Shown: positions 1 through 8,353 of the stretch, one piece after another
Layout of the letters: each line of letters opens with the position of its first letter
Position numbering within the stretch: the first letter of the stretch is position 1
Source: CAXBCP01 sp963977005
GTDB lineage: Bacteria > Pseudomonadota > Alphaproteobacteria > MPNO01 > UBA830
DNA length: 64,000 bases
Assembly: GCA_963977005.1 (NCBI GenBank)
Contig: CAXBMQ010000001.1
Location: 248,001-312,000 of the forward strand
Direction of reading: 5' to 3'
The notes under the pieces: generated by a model
Told to the model about the DNA's origin: nothing
Seen by the model: the letters and a program-made list of their open reading frames with translations, nothing else
Database searches by the model: none
Made by a program: the position numbers and the translations under genes

Positions 1-564
1 ATCGTTTTTCTGGGCCAGGACCTTGCCGGCGCCCGGCGGGACGATGCATCGAGACTGGGAATCGGCCGGACATACCAGATACCGCGCCCGTTCTCGGATC
101 TGACGGTCGTCGAGAATATCGCGATGCCCCTGATGAACCGTGGAGAGGGATCGGAAACCCCTGCGGATGCGCTGGGGGTCGCAACGCGATTTGCCGCCTA
201 TGTCGGGTTGACGGACCATTTGTCGGCGCGGGCGGATTCACTGAATCTGCAGCAGAAAAAAGCACTGGAACTCGCCCGCGCACTGGCCTGCCGGCCGAGG
301 CTGCTGCTGGTCGACGAGGTCGCGTCGGGCCTGACGCCGGTCGAGGTCCGAAATTTCGTCGACCACATTCGCGAACTGCGCGACGAATACGGAATTACGA
401 TCATATGGGTCGAACATATCTTCTCGGCACTGGCCCAGGTCGTCGACCGGGTAATAGTGCTGGAGCAGGGATCGATCATCGCCGACGGCCCGCTTGACGA
501 CGTGGTCAGGGATAAACGCGTGCTCAGCACCTATCTCGGCTCGGCCGCACCGGTGGAGGCGTGA
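1..564 (+). CDS. livG: ABC transporter ATP-binding protein, LivG-like (5' truncated)
   Basis: ATPase subunit of a branched-chain amino acid/amide-type importer. The reading frame is open from base 1, so the start and the Walker A motif lie outside the window; 187 residues are visible. Seen: a Q-loop region (GIGRTYQIPRPF), a C-loop in the degenerate form LNLQQKKALELARAL instead of LSYGQQ, Walker B LLLVDEVASGLTP and the H-loop histidine in IIWVEHIF. From memory, LivG-type ATPases with weakly conserved C-loops exist, so I do not read this as inactivation. The stop codon overlaps the next ATPase gene by four bases, the usual livG-livF coupling. The substrate cannot be told without the permeases and binding protein, which should lie to the left. 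Confidence 0.88.
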   Translation: MVFLGQDLAGARRDDASRLGIGRTYQIPRPFSDLTVVENIAMPLMNRGEGSETPADALGVATRFAAYVGLTDHLSARADSLNLQQKKALELARALACRPRLLLVDEVASGLTPVEVRNFVDHIRELRDEYGITIIWVEHIFSALAQVVDRVIVLEQGSIIADGPLDDVVRDKRVLSTYLGSAAPVEA

Positions 565-1271
565 TGCTGACGATCGAAAACCTCGTTGTCGATCATGGGA
601 AACTGCGGGCGATCTGGGATGTATCGCTCCATGTCGACAAGGGTGCACGCATCGGTCTGCTCGGCGCGAACGGCGCCGGCAAGTCGACGACACTCGGTGC
701 CGTTCTCGGCCTTTATCCGCCGGCCGGCGGCGATATCCGCTACGATGGGACTTCGACCATTGGCGCCTCCCCGCCCCAGAACGTCGAAGCGGGCATTGCG
801 CTGGTGCCGGAAGGACGCCGTCTGTTCGGCGAAATGACGGTCCGGGAAAACCTGGAGATGGGCGCCTATACCAAATCGGCCCGCGCCCGGGTCGAAGAAA
901 ACATCGACCGGGCGTTTGCCATCTTTCCGATCCTGAACCGGAAAAGCGGCGACATGGCGGGTACGTTGTCGGGCGGACAGCAGCAGATGCTGGCGATTTG
1001 CCGCGCCCTGATGTCGTCGCCCGACCTGCTGCTGCTGGACGAGCCGTTTCTGGGCGTCGCCCCCATTCTGGTGGACGAAGTCATGGATGCGCTGCGCCGG
1101 ATATCGGCTGACGGCGTGACGATGCTGCTGGTCGAACAGAATATTCACCGGGCACTCGATTTTGTCGAACATGCCTATGTGATCGAAAACGGACGCACCG
1201 TGCTCGACGGCGCAAAAGACACGCTCTTGAATGACCCGGGGTTTTCGAACAAATTCCTCGGACTGGAATAA
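561..1271 (+). CDS. livF: ABC transporter ATP-binding protein, LivF-like
   Basis: Second ATPase of the same importer, 236 residues, normal length for LivF. Seen: Walker A GANGAGKST near residue 35, C-loop LSGGQQQMLAICRAL, Walker B LLLLDEPFLGVAP and H-loop LLVEQNIH. The GTG at 561 overlaps the upstream stop as GTGA; an ATG at 564 is the alternative start. Translational coupling with LivG supports the GTG. The pair drives solute import from the cytoplasmic face. The following SDR is 51 bases downstream and may be co-transcribed, which would fit uptake of a compound that the dehydrogenase oxidises or reduces; that link is inference. Confidence 0.9.
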   Translation: MMLTIENLVVDHGKLRAIWDVSLHVDKGARIGLLGANGAGKSTTLGAVLGLYPPAGGDIRYDGTSTIGASPPQNVEAGIALVPEGRRLFGEMTVRENLEMGAYTKSARARVEENIDRAFAIFPILNRKSGDMAGTLSGGQQQMLAICRALMSSPDLLLLDEPFLGVAPILVDEVMDALRRISADGVTMLLVEQNIHRALDFVEHAYVIENGRTVLDGAKDTLLNDPGFSNKFLGLE

Positions 1272-1322
1272 CCGGGCTTCGGGATACCGGGACCTCACAC
1301 CTGACAACAAAGGGAGAAGACA

Positions 1323-2078
1323 ATGGGACGACTGGACGGAAAGGTAGCTATCGTAACCGGTGGCGGACGCGGCATCGGCGTCGAATATGCCAAGGTTCTC
1401 GCGGCTGAGGGCGCCAAGGTCGCCGTCACCGACATTGTCGACACGGAAACGACCGTGAACATCATCAAGCAGGCCGGTGGCGACGCCATCGGGATTCACT
1501 GCGACGTGACGGATCCCGATAACATCAAGGCCATGGTCGCCGAGACGGTCGATACCTATGGAAGGCTCGACATTCTGGTCAACAACGCAGCGCTGTTTGC
1601 CGACCTGAAACAGGGCTCGTTCCTCGATATCGACGAAGCCGAATGGGACCGGGTCATGCAGATCAATACGCGCGGCGTGTTCAGCTGCAGCAAGGCCGCC
1701 GTGCCGGAAATGAAAAAGAACGGCTATGGCAAGATCGTCAATATCGCGTCGGGCACGGTTTTCAAGGGCACACCGATGCTGCTGCACTATGTGAGCTCAA
1801 AAGGCGCGCAGGTCGCATTTACCAGGGCGCTGGCCCGCGAGGTCGGCGATGACGGCATTACCGTCAACTGCATCGCCCCCGGCCTGACGATGAGCGAGAA
1901 AGTCATCGACGACGAACAGTGGACTGCCGTGAAAGACGGCAATACAGCGTCCCGCGCCATCAAGCGCGAACAGATGCCGGAAGACCTGATCGGCGCGCTG
2001 GTCTTTTTTTCGTCGCAGGATTCGGATTTTATCACCGGCCAGACGCTGGTGGTCGATGGCGGTTCTGCAATGCACTGA
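1323..2078 (+). CDS. SDR family NAD(P)-dependent oxidoreductase
   Basis: Classical short-chain dehydrogenase/reductase of 251 residues. Seen: cofactor motif TGGGRGIG near residue 12, NNAA near residue 88, the active-site serine in NIASGT, the YxxxK pair in HYVSSKGAQ, and the C-terminal TGQTLVVDGG typical of FabG-like enzymes. The acidic residue at the end of beta-2 (VTDIVD) favours NAD over NADP. The start has a good ribosome site (GGGAGAAGAC before ATG). It is last in the livG-livF direction and is followed by a terminator at 2101-2130. Substrate unknown; FabG itself is unlikely because there are no fatty-acid synthesis neighbours. Confidence 0.88.
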   Translation: MGRLDGKVAIVTGGGRGIGVEYAKVLAAEGAKVAVTDIVDTETTVNIIKQAGGDAIGIHCDVTDPDNIKAMVAETVDTYGRLDILVNNAALFADLKQGSFLDIDEAEWDRVMQINTRGVFSCSKAAVPEMKKNGYGKIVNIASGTVFKGTPMLLHYVSSKGAQVAFTRALAREVGDDGITVNCIAPGLTMSEKVIDDEQWTAVKDGNTASRAIKREQMPEDLIGALVFFSSQDSDFITGQTLVVDGGSAMH

Positions 2079-2100
2079 CGACGCCTCGGCTCGCTGCCGA

Positions 2101-2130
2101 AACGGGCGCGTCTTTCGCGCCCGTTTTTTT
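2101..2130 (+). terminator. Rho-independent terminator after the SDR gene
   Basis: A perfect 10-bp stem (2101-2110 with 2116-2125), five-base loop and seven-base T-run, 22 bases after the SDR stop. The T-run is on the plus strand only, so it ends the livGF-SDR transcript. The rhomboid gene converges on it from the right. Confidence 0.9.
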
Positions 2131-2135
2131 ATCCG

Positions 2136-2762
2136 TCAGTGAACGACCGTAAGCGCGGGCGACGGGGGACGACGGCGCATGAAGGGAAAAAGCACCAACC
2201 CCGCAAAAAAGCCGCCGGCATGCGCTTCCCAGCTGACATTCCCCTCGCTGAGAACGGCATAGCCGATATTAACGACCATCATCACCAGGATATATTGCGC
2301 GAAATCCTTGACCGTCGGCTTGGAATACCCGTCCCGGCCGCGGATCATCACATAGGCACCGGCGCCCAGCAGACCGAATACAGCGCCGGACGCCCCAACG
2401 AGAATCTGGCTCTGCCCCCAGTTGAGCAGCGCATGGGTCAACGCCCCGGCGGCCCCGGTCGCAATGAAAAACGCGACAAAGCGCCGGCCGCGGAGGTGCG
2501 GATAAATCTGCGGCGACAGCACGAGGATCCATGTCGCATTCGACAACAGGTGGAGCCAGCCACCATGGACGAAGACAGATGTCACGGCACCGTAAAGCCA
2601 GACGAGGTTCAGTTCGCCGCCGCGAAACAGATCGAATCCCAGAAAAACGACCAGCCAGGCATCGAACTCCGGCGGCAGGATCGCCCTGATACCCTGGATC
2701 ACCACGAGCGCGACCAGAAGCCGTATCGCGGTCGGTGAAAGCGAGAATTGAGAATTATCCAT
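2136..2762 (-). CDS. Rhomboid family intramembrane serine protease
   Basis: Inner-membrane serine protease of 208 residues with about six hydrophobic segments. Seen: the HxxxN oxyanion motif in WLHLLSNATW, the catalytic serine in GASGAVFGLLG and the catalytic histidine in WEAHAGGFFAGL, in the order of active rhomboids. The open frame runs 13 codons further upstream to 2801, but the ATG at 2762 leads straight into the first hydrophobic region and is preferred. Substrates cannot be predicted. It ends just inside the terminator region of the converging SDR gene and has no evident operon partner. Confidence 0.9.
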   Translation of the reverse strand: MDNSQFSLSPTAIRLLVALVVIQGIRAILPPEFDAWLVVFLGFDLFRGGELNLVWLYGAVTSVFVHGGWLHLLSNATWILVLSPQIYPHLRGRRFVAFFIATGAAGALTHALLNWGQSQILVGASGAVFGLLGAGAYVMIRGRDGYSKPTVKDFAQYILVMMVVNIGYAVLSEGNVSWEAHAGGFFAGLVLFPFMRRRPPSPALTVVH

Positions 2763-2831
2763 CGGTACCGTGCATTTGGGGTCGGGAACGCGCGCTGGCA
2801 AGCAAATTAATAGGGCGCGGATAACGATACA

Positions 2832-3713
2832 TTAAAGGACCAGCAAGAGCAGGAACGGAAGGGTAACGAAGGAAACCGCGGTCGAGACAACCACCATCCC
2901 GGCAACTTCTTCGGGCCGGCGATTGAATTTTTGCGCAAAAAGATAGCTCGAGACCGCAACCGGCATTGCGCTTTGAAGGATCACGATGGCGCGCGCAGCC
3001 CCGTCGAGACCGAATATTCCGGCGATTGCAAAACCGACCGCGATCCCCATCGCCAGGCGAAACACGCCGAGAGTGGCGCTGCGCGCCAGACCGCCAATGC
3101 GCAACTGCAGCAAAGAAAATCCGAGAGCGACCAATTGTGCCGGGATCACGATTCCCCCCAACAGGTCGACCGTATTGAAAATCCATGCCGGCAGGCGCAG
3201 GCCGGTCAGCTGCATCGCCACGGCGATGGCGACGGCGTACAGCACGGGAATTCGCAGGATACCCCGCGACGTGAATTTGCCTTCGGCAATCGCGGCACCG
3301 ATCGTGAACGATCCGATGGTACCGAAAGTGAAATATACAATCGCCAGGGCAAGCCCCTGGTCGCCGAACGCAAAATAAGCCACCGGCAGGCCCATGCTGC
3401 CGGTCAGCGGAAACATGAGCGCCGGCAGGTAGGCGACCGTTTCAAGCCGCATCGCGCGAAGCAGCAGGAAACCCAGAAAAGTAAATGCCGCATAGCAGGC
3501 AAGGCTCGCCAGCGCGATTTCGGCCATGGCCGCGGCGTCGAGGGTTACCTTCTGAAAGGTCGCCAGAATCAGGCTGGGAACGCCGATATTATAGACCAGC
3601 GAGGTGATCAGGCCGGTATCGAAGGGTGTGCCGACCTTGGCCCACAATACGCCGAACGCGACGCAGATGAAGACCGGGACGACAATACCGCTGAGCTGGC
3701 TGATAATTTCCAT
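2832..3713 (-). CDS. AEC (auxin efflux carrier) family transporter, copy 1
   Basis: Ten-helix AEC-family membrane transporter, 293 residues. It is hydrophobic throughout, with the family's paired five-helix layout: N-terminal VVPVFICVAFGVLWAKVG, central YFTFGTIGSFTIG and C-terminal motif LQSAMPVAVSSYLFAQKF. Bacterial members move dicarboxylates or malonate, but the substrate is not readable here. It lies 12 bases after a clear paralogue in the same direction, so the two form a tandem duplicated operon. The stop is 30 bases upstream of the rhomboid frame's earliest start, so read-through into the rhomboid gene is possible. Confidence 0.88.
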   Translation of the reverse strand: MEIISQLSGIVVPVFICVAFGVLWAKVGTPFDTGLITSLVYNIGVPSLILATFQKVTLDAAAMAEIALASLACYAAFTFLGFLLLRAMRLETVAYLPALMFPLTGSMGLPVAYFAFGDQGLALAIVYFTFGTIGSFTIGAAIAEGKFTSRGILRIPVLYAVAIAVAMQLTGLRLPAWIFNTVDLLGGIVIPAQLVALGFSLLQLRIGGLARSATLGVFRLAMGIAVGFAIAGIFGLDGAARAIVILQSAMPVAVSSYLFAQKFNRRPEEVAGMVVVSTAVSFVTLPFLLLLVL

Positions 3714-3725
3714 CGGCGTTCCCGG

Positions 3726-4601
3726 CTACAGCACGATCAGCATCAGCAGCGGCAGACTGGCGAGCGAGATTGTGGTCGAAATCAGGATCATGCTCGCCGT
3801 GTCGGCCGTATTGCGGCCGAATCGCTGGGCAAACATGTAGTTGTGGACCGCGACCGGCATGGCGGATTCGATAATCAACGCGCCACGCGCCGCCCCCTCG
3901 AGACCGAGCAGGGTCGCGATACCGTAGCCGACGGCGAACCCGGCGATCAGCTTGACCACACAGACGATGATGATCCGGCCGGCACCTTCGGCCTTCATGT
4001 TGGAGATCGCCACACCGAGCGAGATCAGCATGAGCGGGATGGCGAGCCCGCCCATCAGCGCGGTCGTGTTGGCCAGCCATACCGGCGGCTCGATCCCCGT
4101 GGACATAAAAACCAGCGCGATCGCGACTGCATATATCAGCGGGTTGTTATAGAAAACGTCGGCCGCGACCCGCCCGGCATAAATGCTCCAGCCGACGGTG
4201 AAACTGAACAGCGAGGAAAGCACGAAAATACAGATTCCGAGGGCGAGACCTTCAGGACCGAAGGCGAACAGGCAGAGCGGCAGCCCCATGTTGCCGGTAT
4301 TGGACGATGTGAAAACCGGCAGGAACGTGTGGGCGGGCAGGCGCATGATGGCGATCGTGACCAGACCGACGGCGAGAAAACAGCCGAGCACCAGCGCATA
4401 GGCCCCGGCCATCTCGACAAAGGCGTCGGGGCTGACTTTCAGCTTTGTCAGCGCCGAGAATGCCAGGCACGGCATCCCGATATTCAGCGCCAGAGCCCCC
4501 ACCATCCGGGTATCGAACGGCCGCCCCGCCCGCCCCCAGGCGAAACCGATTCCCGCACAGACAAAAACGGGCGCAATAACCGAGAAGATTTTCAGAAGCA
4601 A
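3726..4601 (-). CDS. AEC family transporter, copy 2
   Basis: Paralogue of the next gene (291 residues, same architecture). Aligned landmarks include PFDTRMVGALALNIGMP against PFDTGLITSLVYNIGVP near residue 30, and IESAMPVAVHNYMFAQRFGRN against LQSAMPVAVSSYLFAQKFNRR near the C-terminus. About ten membrane segments. The duplicate could have a different substrate or the two could form a heteromer; the sequence does not decide. It lies 74 bases downstream of the luciferase-like oxidoreductase gene on the same strand, so the three may share a transcript. Confidence 0.88.
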   Translation of the reverse strand: MLLKIFSVIAPVFVCAGIGFAWGRAGRPFDTRMVGALALNIGMPCLAFSALTKLKVSPDAFVEMAGAYALVLGCFLAVGLVTIAIMRLPAHTFLPVFTSSNTGNMGLPLCLFAFGPEGLALGICIFVLSSLFSFTVGWSIYAGRVAADVFYNNPLIYAVAIALVFMSTGIEPPVWLANTTALMGGLAIPLMLISLGVAISNMKAEGAGRIIIVCVVKLIAGFAVGYGIATLLGLEGAARGALIIESAMPVAVHNYMFAQRFGRNTADTASMILISTTISLASLPLLMLIVL

Positions 4602-4675
4602 ATCAGGGCCGCCCGAGGTGAAATTGCGATATTCGCATGCGATGCCGACCGCGAATGGCGGGCAACAGGTCTGGA

Positions 4676-5761
4676 TTATTCGGCGGCGATACTGGAGTCC
4701 GCCGGATCGAGATGACGAAGCTGCGGCGCCACTTCTTCCATGAACCGGGTCATTGAACGGGCGCGCTTCTCGCGGGTTGCCCAGTCTTTCCCCGTCACGA
4801 TCAGGAACGTCCCGAACCCGCCGGTGTCTTCGTAGAATTCCGAGATCCGGGCGGCGACGCTATCGGGATCGCCAAGCAGGTACATGCCTGCATCGGCCAG
4901 CACATCGATGGCGCCTTCGTCATTCGGCACGTCGAGATTGAAGACGTGTTTCAGCATTTTCAGAAAACCGCGCTCCGCCTGAACGCCGATTTCGTGAGTC
5001 ACGGCGGGGCGCAGGTCCTCGATCGCTTCTTCATGGGAATCGGCGACATAAACGATGCGCGACGCGGTGATGTTTCGGCGCGCACCGGTCCGCCCGGCAG
5101 CCTTTGCGTATTGTTCGTACATGTCGGCTTTCGGCTTCAGGCGTTCCGCGGATTCGAGGAATGCCGATAACAGCGTGTAGCCACGTTCCGCCGACATTTT
5201 GATAACGGACTCCGTATCGGTCGCGGTGGCCATCGGCAGGTTTGCACCCGATAACGGTTTCGGGAGCGCCACGACGCCTTTGCCCTGCCAGTGCTCGCCG
5301 TCCCAGTCGAAAATCTCGTCGCTGCCCCAGCATTTGAGAATAAATTCGAGAGATTCCTCCAACCGGGCATGACGGTCGTCGAAGCTCAGTCCGCGCTCCT
5401 CGCAAAACAGGGGGGACGGAAATCCCGAACCAAATCCGAAGATAAAACGACCCTTGCCGAGCAGGTGTTCGGTGATCGACGCCTGGACTGCAACGTCGAG
5501 CGGGTGATGGAGATGCACAAGGCGAACGGCCGCACCCATCCGGATCTGTTTCGTCAGGCCCGCCGCTTTCGCCATGAGAAGTTCGGGCATCGGAATGGTA
5601 TCGACCCGGTTTATATAAGGCGGCTCTCCATGATGTTCGCTGATATACGCATCGCGGAACCCCAGTTGATCGGCGAGGACGATCTCCCGGATATCCTCTT
5701 CATATGTCTGTGCCGCCGTTGTATGCGGCCGGAAGCCGTTTGAAAATATGCCGAAATCCAT
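4676..5761 (-). CDS. LLM-class flavin-dependent oxidoreductase (luciferase-like)
   Basis: Bacterial-luciferase-fold monooxygenase or reductase using reduced flavin, 361 residues from the ATG at 5761. That start has an AGGA ribosome site and gives the family N-terminus MDFGIFSNGF; the open frame runs 19 codons further upstream, but those look non-coding. Seen: SEHHGEPPY near residue 42, typical of the family, IRMGAAVRLVHLHHPLDVAVQA in the middle and a C-terminal region with the common GDPDSVAARISEF pattern. Substrate unknown. It precedes two AEC carriers on the same strand, suggesting uptake and oxidation of one organic acid or related compound, which is inference. Confidence 0.85.
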   Translation of the reverse strand: MDFGIFSNGFRPHTTAAQTYEEDIREIVLADQLGFRDAYISEHHGEPPYINRVDTIPMPELLMAKAAGLTKQIRMGAAVRLVHLHHPLDVAVQASITEHLLGKGRFIFGFGSGFPSPLFCEERGLSFDDRHARLEESLEFILKCWGSDEIFDWDGEHWQGKGVVALPKPLSGANLPMATATDTESVIKMSAERGYTLLSAFLESAERLKPKADMYEQYAKAAGRTGARRNITASRIVYVADSHEEAIEDLRPAVTHEIGVQAERGFLKMLKHVFNLDVPNDEGAIDVLADAGMYLLGDPDSVAARISEFYEDTGGFGTFLIVTGKDWATREKRARSMTRFMEEVAPQLRHLDPADSSIAAE

Positions 5762-5866
5762 TGATCCTGCTTTCCGCTGATGTTGCGGCACATTACCGGC
5801 TGCCCGCGGACACGGCAAACGCCCCAGGGTCGCCTGCCGGAGACGCGACGATCGCGTTCTCGTGGG

Positions 5867-6331
5867 TTATTCGGGATCGTCGACCAGCGCGCCGAGATCG
5901 TTCATGTCTTCTATCATCCGTCGCCAGCGTTCCTCGCCGAAACGCGCGGTCAGGGCATCCTGCGCTTTGTGCCAGACAGGTGTCGCGCGCTCTATGGCGG
6001 CCTGTCCGTCCGCTGTCAGCCGGACCACCCGTTCGCGCCGGTCAGCACCGGCGGAAATGTCGACCAGGCCCTGATCGGCTAACACCTTCAGATTGCGGGT
6101 CAGCGTCGTACGGTCGAGCGCGAGATGCTCGGCAAGGCGGGTGACCGAAGCGGGCCCCATCAACGCCACCGCGCCCAGCATGGTGAACTGGGTTGCCTTG
6201 ATCCCGCTCGGCGCCATGATGTCATCGTAATATTGCGTAACCGCCCGCGAGGCTCGTCGGACATTAAAACACGTGCAGTGCCACGCAACACGTACCTGCG
6301 TGGGTGTTTGGGCATTTCGGGACTCATCCAT
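5867..6331 (-). CDS. MarR family transcriptional regulator
   Basis: Winged-helix repressor-type regulator, 154 residues. Seen: the helix-turn-helix region ATQFTMLGAVALMGPASVTRLAEHLALDRTTLTRNLKVLADQGLVDI and the wing with DRRERVVRLTADG. The start at 6331 is preferred over the long open frame reaching 6808, because the extra residues are antisense to the protease gene and show no domain. A 12-bp perfect palindrome lies four bases upstream of the ATG, the position of an autoregulatory operator. Two neighbouring cysteines near the N-terminus (WHCTCFN) could sense redox state, but this is speculative. The likely targets are itself and the divergent protease gene. Confidence 0.9.
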   Translation of the reverse strand: MDESRNAQTPTQVRVAWHCTCFNVRRASRAVTQYYDDIMAPSGIKATQFTMLGAVALMGPASVTRLAEHLALDRTTLTRNLKVLADQGLVDISAGADRRERVVRLTADGQAAIERATPVWHKAQDALTARFGEERWRRMIEDMNDLGALVDDPE

Positions 6332-6335
6332 ATTT

Positions 6336-6347
6336 GTGTATATACAC
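6336..6347. promoter_or_regulatory. Palindromic operator candidate in the marR/protease intergenic region
   Basis: GTGTATATACAC is a perfect 12-bp palindrome in the 87-base divergent spacer, four bases upstream of the MarR-type start. AT-rich palindromes of this kind are typical MarR-family sites. Confidence 0.6.
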
Positions 6348-6418
6348 TTAAAACAGCGAATCATCAATATCCGTTGTCGCCGCTCGCATTTTGCCGGGAG
6401 GCGCGCTACATCACCTGC

Positions 6419-7138
6419 ATGTCGGGAAAAGCCCCCCAACCGCCGCGCAGACCCTTCTGGGTCTGGCTTCTGATCGGCTCGATTGCAGTCGCCGGTTTGC
6501 TCTACGTGCTGAGCTGGCAGTTCCCCGGCGTGCTGTCCGACAGCGACACCCAGCCATATCTGGCGCATCACGTCATCCTGTTGGTCGTCCTCGCCAGCGC
6601 GCTGATGGCGGGCCGCGACACCGGTGCCGGCATCATGCTCCGTCATGCGGCGATCTGGATCGCAATCGGCGCCGTGGCGGTTCTCGGATACAGCTACCGC
6701 TCGGATTTCAGGAATATGGGCAACCGTATCGTGGGCGAACTCCGGCCCGACATGGCACTCACCACCGGCGAAGGCGATGTTGCGATCCGGCGAAGCAGCG
6801 ACGGCCATTTTCGCCTGACCGCCACCGTGGACGGGAAACCCATACGCTTTCTGGTCGATACAGGCGCCAGCCTCGTGGCGCTCAGCCAGCCCGACGCGCG
6901 GGCGATCGGCTTCGATACCGAAAAACTGCGCTATGGGTTGCGCATCCAGACCGCAAACGGCGCCGCATGGTCGGCCGGCGTTTCGCTGGGAGAAATTGCC
7001 GCCGGCCCGATCCGGGCGCGCAACGTTCGTGCCGCCGTCAGCCGGAGCGGATTGTCGGAATCCCTGCTCGGCCTCGCCTTCCTGAACCGGCTGTCAGGCT
7101 ACGAAGTGCGTGGCGATACAATGATTTTGAAACCCTGA
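6419..7138 (+). CDS. Membrane-anchored clan AA aspartic protease (TIGR02281-like)
   Basis: Retropepsin-like single-domain aspartic protease, 239 residues from the ATG at 6419. Membrane segments lie at about residues 13-32, 48-63 and 77-93, followed by a soluble domain carrying the catalytic motif FLVDTGAS (Asp147). A later hydrophobic-glycine pattern (LLGLAFLNRLSGYEVRGDTMIL) matches the C-terminal half of the family. Proteins like this are common in alphaproteobacteria and mostly uncharacterised. The open frame extends upstream to 6125, but that part is antisense to marR. It is divergent from the MarR gene and 34 bases before the cobalamin adenosyltransferase, so these two probably share a transcript. 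Confidence 0.87.
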   Translation: MSGKAPQPPRRPFWVWLLIGSIAVAGLLYVLSWQFPGVLSDSDTQPYLAHHVILLVVLASALMAGRDTGAGIMLRHAAIWIAIGAVAVLGYSYRSDFRNMGNRIVGELRPDMALTTGEGDVAIRRSSDGHFRLTATVDGKPIRFLVDTGASLVALSQPDARAIGFDTEKLRYGLRIQTANGAAWSAGVSLGEIAAGPIRARNVRAAVSRSGLSESLLGLAFLNRLSGYEVRGDTMILKP

Positions 7139-7172
7139 CCACCCGAATCCCCGACTTAACCGAAAGAACCCG

Positions 7173-7736
7173 ATGGTAAAGCTCGACAAAATATATACAC
7201 GCGGCGGCGACAGCGGCGAAACCTCGCTCGGTGACGGCAGCCGCGTCGCGAAACACTCCCTGCGCGTTCATGCGCAGGGAGACATCGACGAAACCAACGC
7301 CACGATCGGGATTGCCCGTCGCTCCGCCACCCCGGAAAGCGCCGATGCGGTGCTTGCGCGGATACAGAACGACCTGTTCGACCTTGGCGCGGATGTTACG
7401 CGCCCCGGCAGCGACCACACCGACGGCAGTCTGCGCATTCAGCCCGCGCAGGTCGAGCGGCTGGAGACGGAGATAGACGCGGCAAACGAAAACCTGGAAC
7501 CGCTGCGCTCCTTCGTATTGCGCGGCGGCACGGATTTCGCCGCTGCACTGCACCTTGCCTGCACCGTGTGCCGGCGCGCCGAACGGGCACTGACTGCCCT
7601 GGCGGCAGCGGAACCGATAAACCCGCATGGCCTGGAATACATCAACCGGCTATCCGATCTGTTGTTTGTAATGGCACGCGCAGCCAATGATGGCGGAACC
7701 GCAGACGTGCTCTGGCAACCCGGTCAGAACACATAA
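7173..7736 (+). CDS. pduO: PduO-type ATP:cob(I)alamin adenosyltransferase
   Basis: Makes adenosylcobalamin from cob(I)alamin and ATP in the cytoplasm. 187 residues, normal length. Seen: the N-terminal ATP-binding motif KIYTRGGDSGETSL (residues 6-19), where the usual TRTGD is TRGGD, the RRAERALTAL helix with the family R-x-x-E-R, and the C-terminal YINRLSDLLFVMARAAN. The usual FxLPGG is FVLRGG here (proline to arginine). These two changes are in otherwise well-kept motifs and probably do not abolish activity. The organism therefore uses B12, in line with a B12-binding radical SAM protein at the right end of the window. Confidence 0.92.
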   Translation: MVKLDKIYTRGGDSGETSLGDGSRVAKHSLRVHAQGDIDETNATIGIARRSATPESADAVLARIQNDLFDLGADVTRPGSDHTDGSLRIQPAQVERLETEIDAANENLEPLRSFVLRGGTDFAAALHLACTVCRRAERALTALAAAEPINPHGLEYINRLSDLLFVMARAANDGGTADVLWQPGQNT

Positions 7737-7818
7737 ACCACAAACTGTTCGGGCGGCGGCGTTCACACCGTCGTGATCGGCGGTTCCCAACCCGACGGAG
7801 TTGGGTTAAGTCTGAGTT

Positions 7819-8340
7819 ATGAGTACAGTAAAAGTTGGAACATTTATCCGGGCGGGAACCCTCGCGCTCCTTCTCACCCTCTTCACAATGCATACGGCGT
7901 ACGCATCCGCGCAAAAGGGCATCCAGGCATTTCAGCGCGGCAAATACGAAGAAGCTCTGAAATATCTGAAACCTGCCGTCGAGGCGGGCGATGCCAGCGC
8001 CATGTACGTACTTGGCCAGATGTATGCCTCGGGCCGCGGGATCGCCAAAGACGAAAAGGCCGCAACCGATCTGTTTCTGAAGGCCGCCAATCTCGGCGAC
8101 GCGAACGCGCAGCAGAGCCTCGGGTCCGCCCTGATGCTGGGCGAGGGCATCGAGCAGGACATGATCGAGGCGCTGAAATGGTTCATTATCTCGGCGCGGG
8201 CTGGTAACAAGGACGCTGCAGCCTATACGGAAAAAGTCGGTCGCTTTCTGTCGCGGGACATGCAGCGCGAAGCCCGCGCGAAGGCGCTGGAATGGCAAAA
8301 AGCGAATGCCGGAAAAGACTCCGACGCCCCGCAAAAATGA
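7819..8340 (+). CDS. Sel1-repeat (SLR) protein, exported
   Basis: 173-residue secreted or periplasmic repeat protein. A Sec-type signal peptide covers about residues 1-30 (hydrophobic LALLLTLFTM, cleavage near AYASA). Three Sel1-like repeats follow, with the consensus pattern seen in AMYVLGQMYASGRGIAKDEKAATDLF and AQQSLGSALMLGEGIEQDMIEALKWF. Such repeats mediate protein-protein contacts. The C-terminus is charged and short. No strong ribosome site is visible before the ATG; a small hairpin (7787-7806) precedes it. Function unknown. Confidence 0.82.
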   Translation: MSTVKVGTFIRAGTLALLLTLFTMHTAYASAQKGIQAFQRGKYEEALKYLKPAVEAGDASAMYVLGQMYASGRGIAKDEKAATDLFLKAANLGDANAQQSLGSALMLGEGIEQDMIEALKWFIISARAGNKDAAAYTEKVGRFLSRDMQREARAKALEWQKANAGKDSDAPQK

Positions 8341-8353
8341 CACGCGGCAACGA

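Noticed and set aside
1..564. Inactive LivG because of its degenerate C-loop
   Set aside because: From memory, other LivG-type ATPases have weakly conserved C-loops; Walker B and H-loop are intact.
2931..4715. 594-codon plus-strand frame across the AEC pair
   Set aside because: Highly charged, low-complexity product antisense to two clear membrane transporters.
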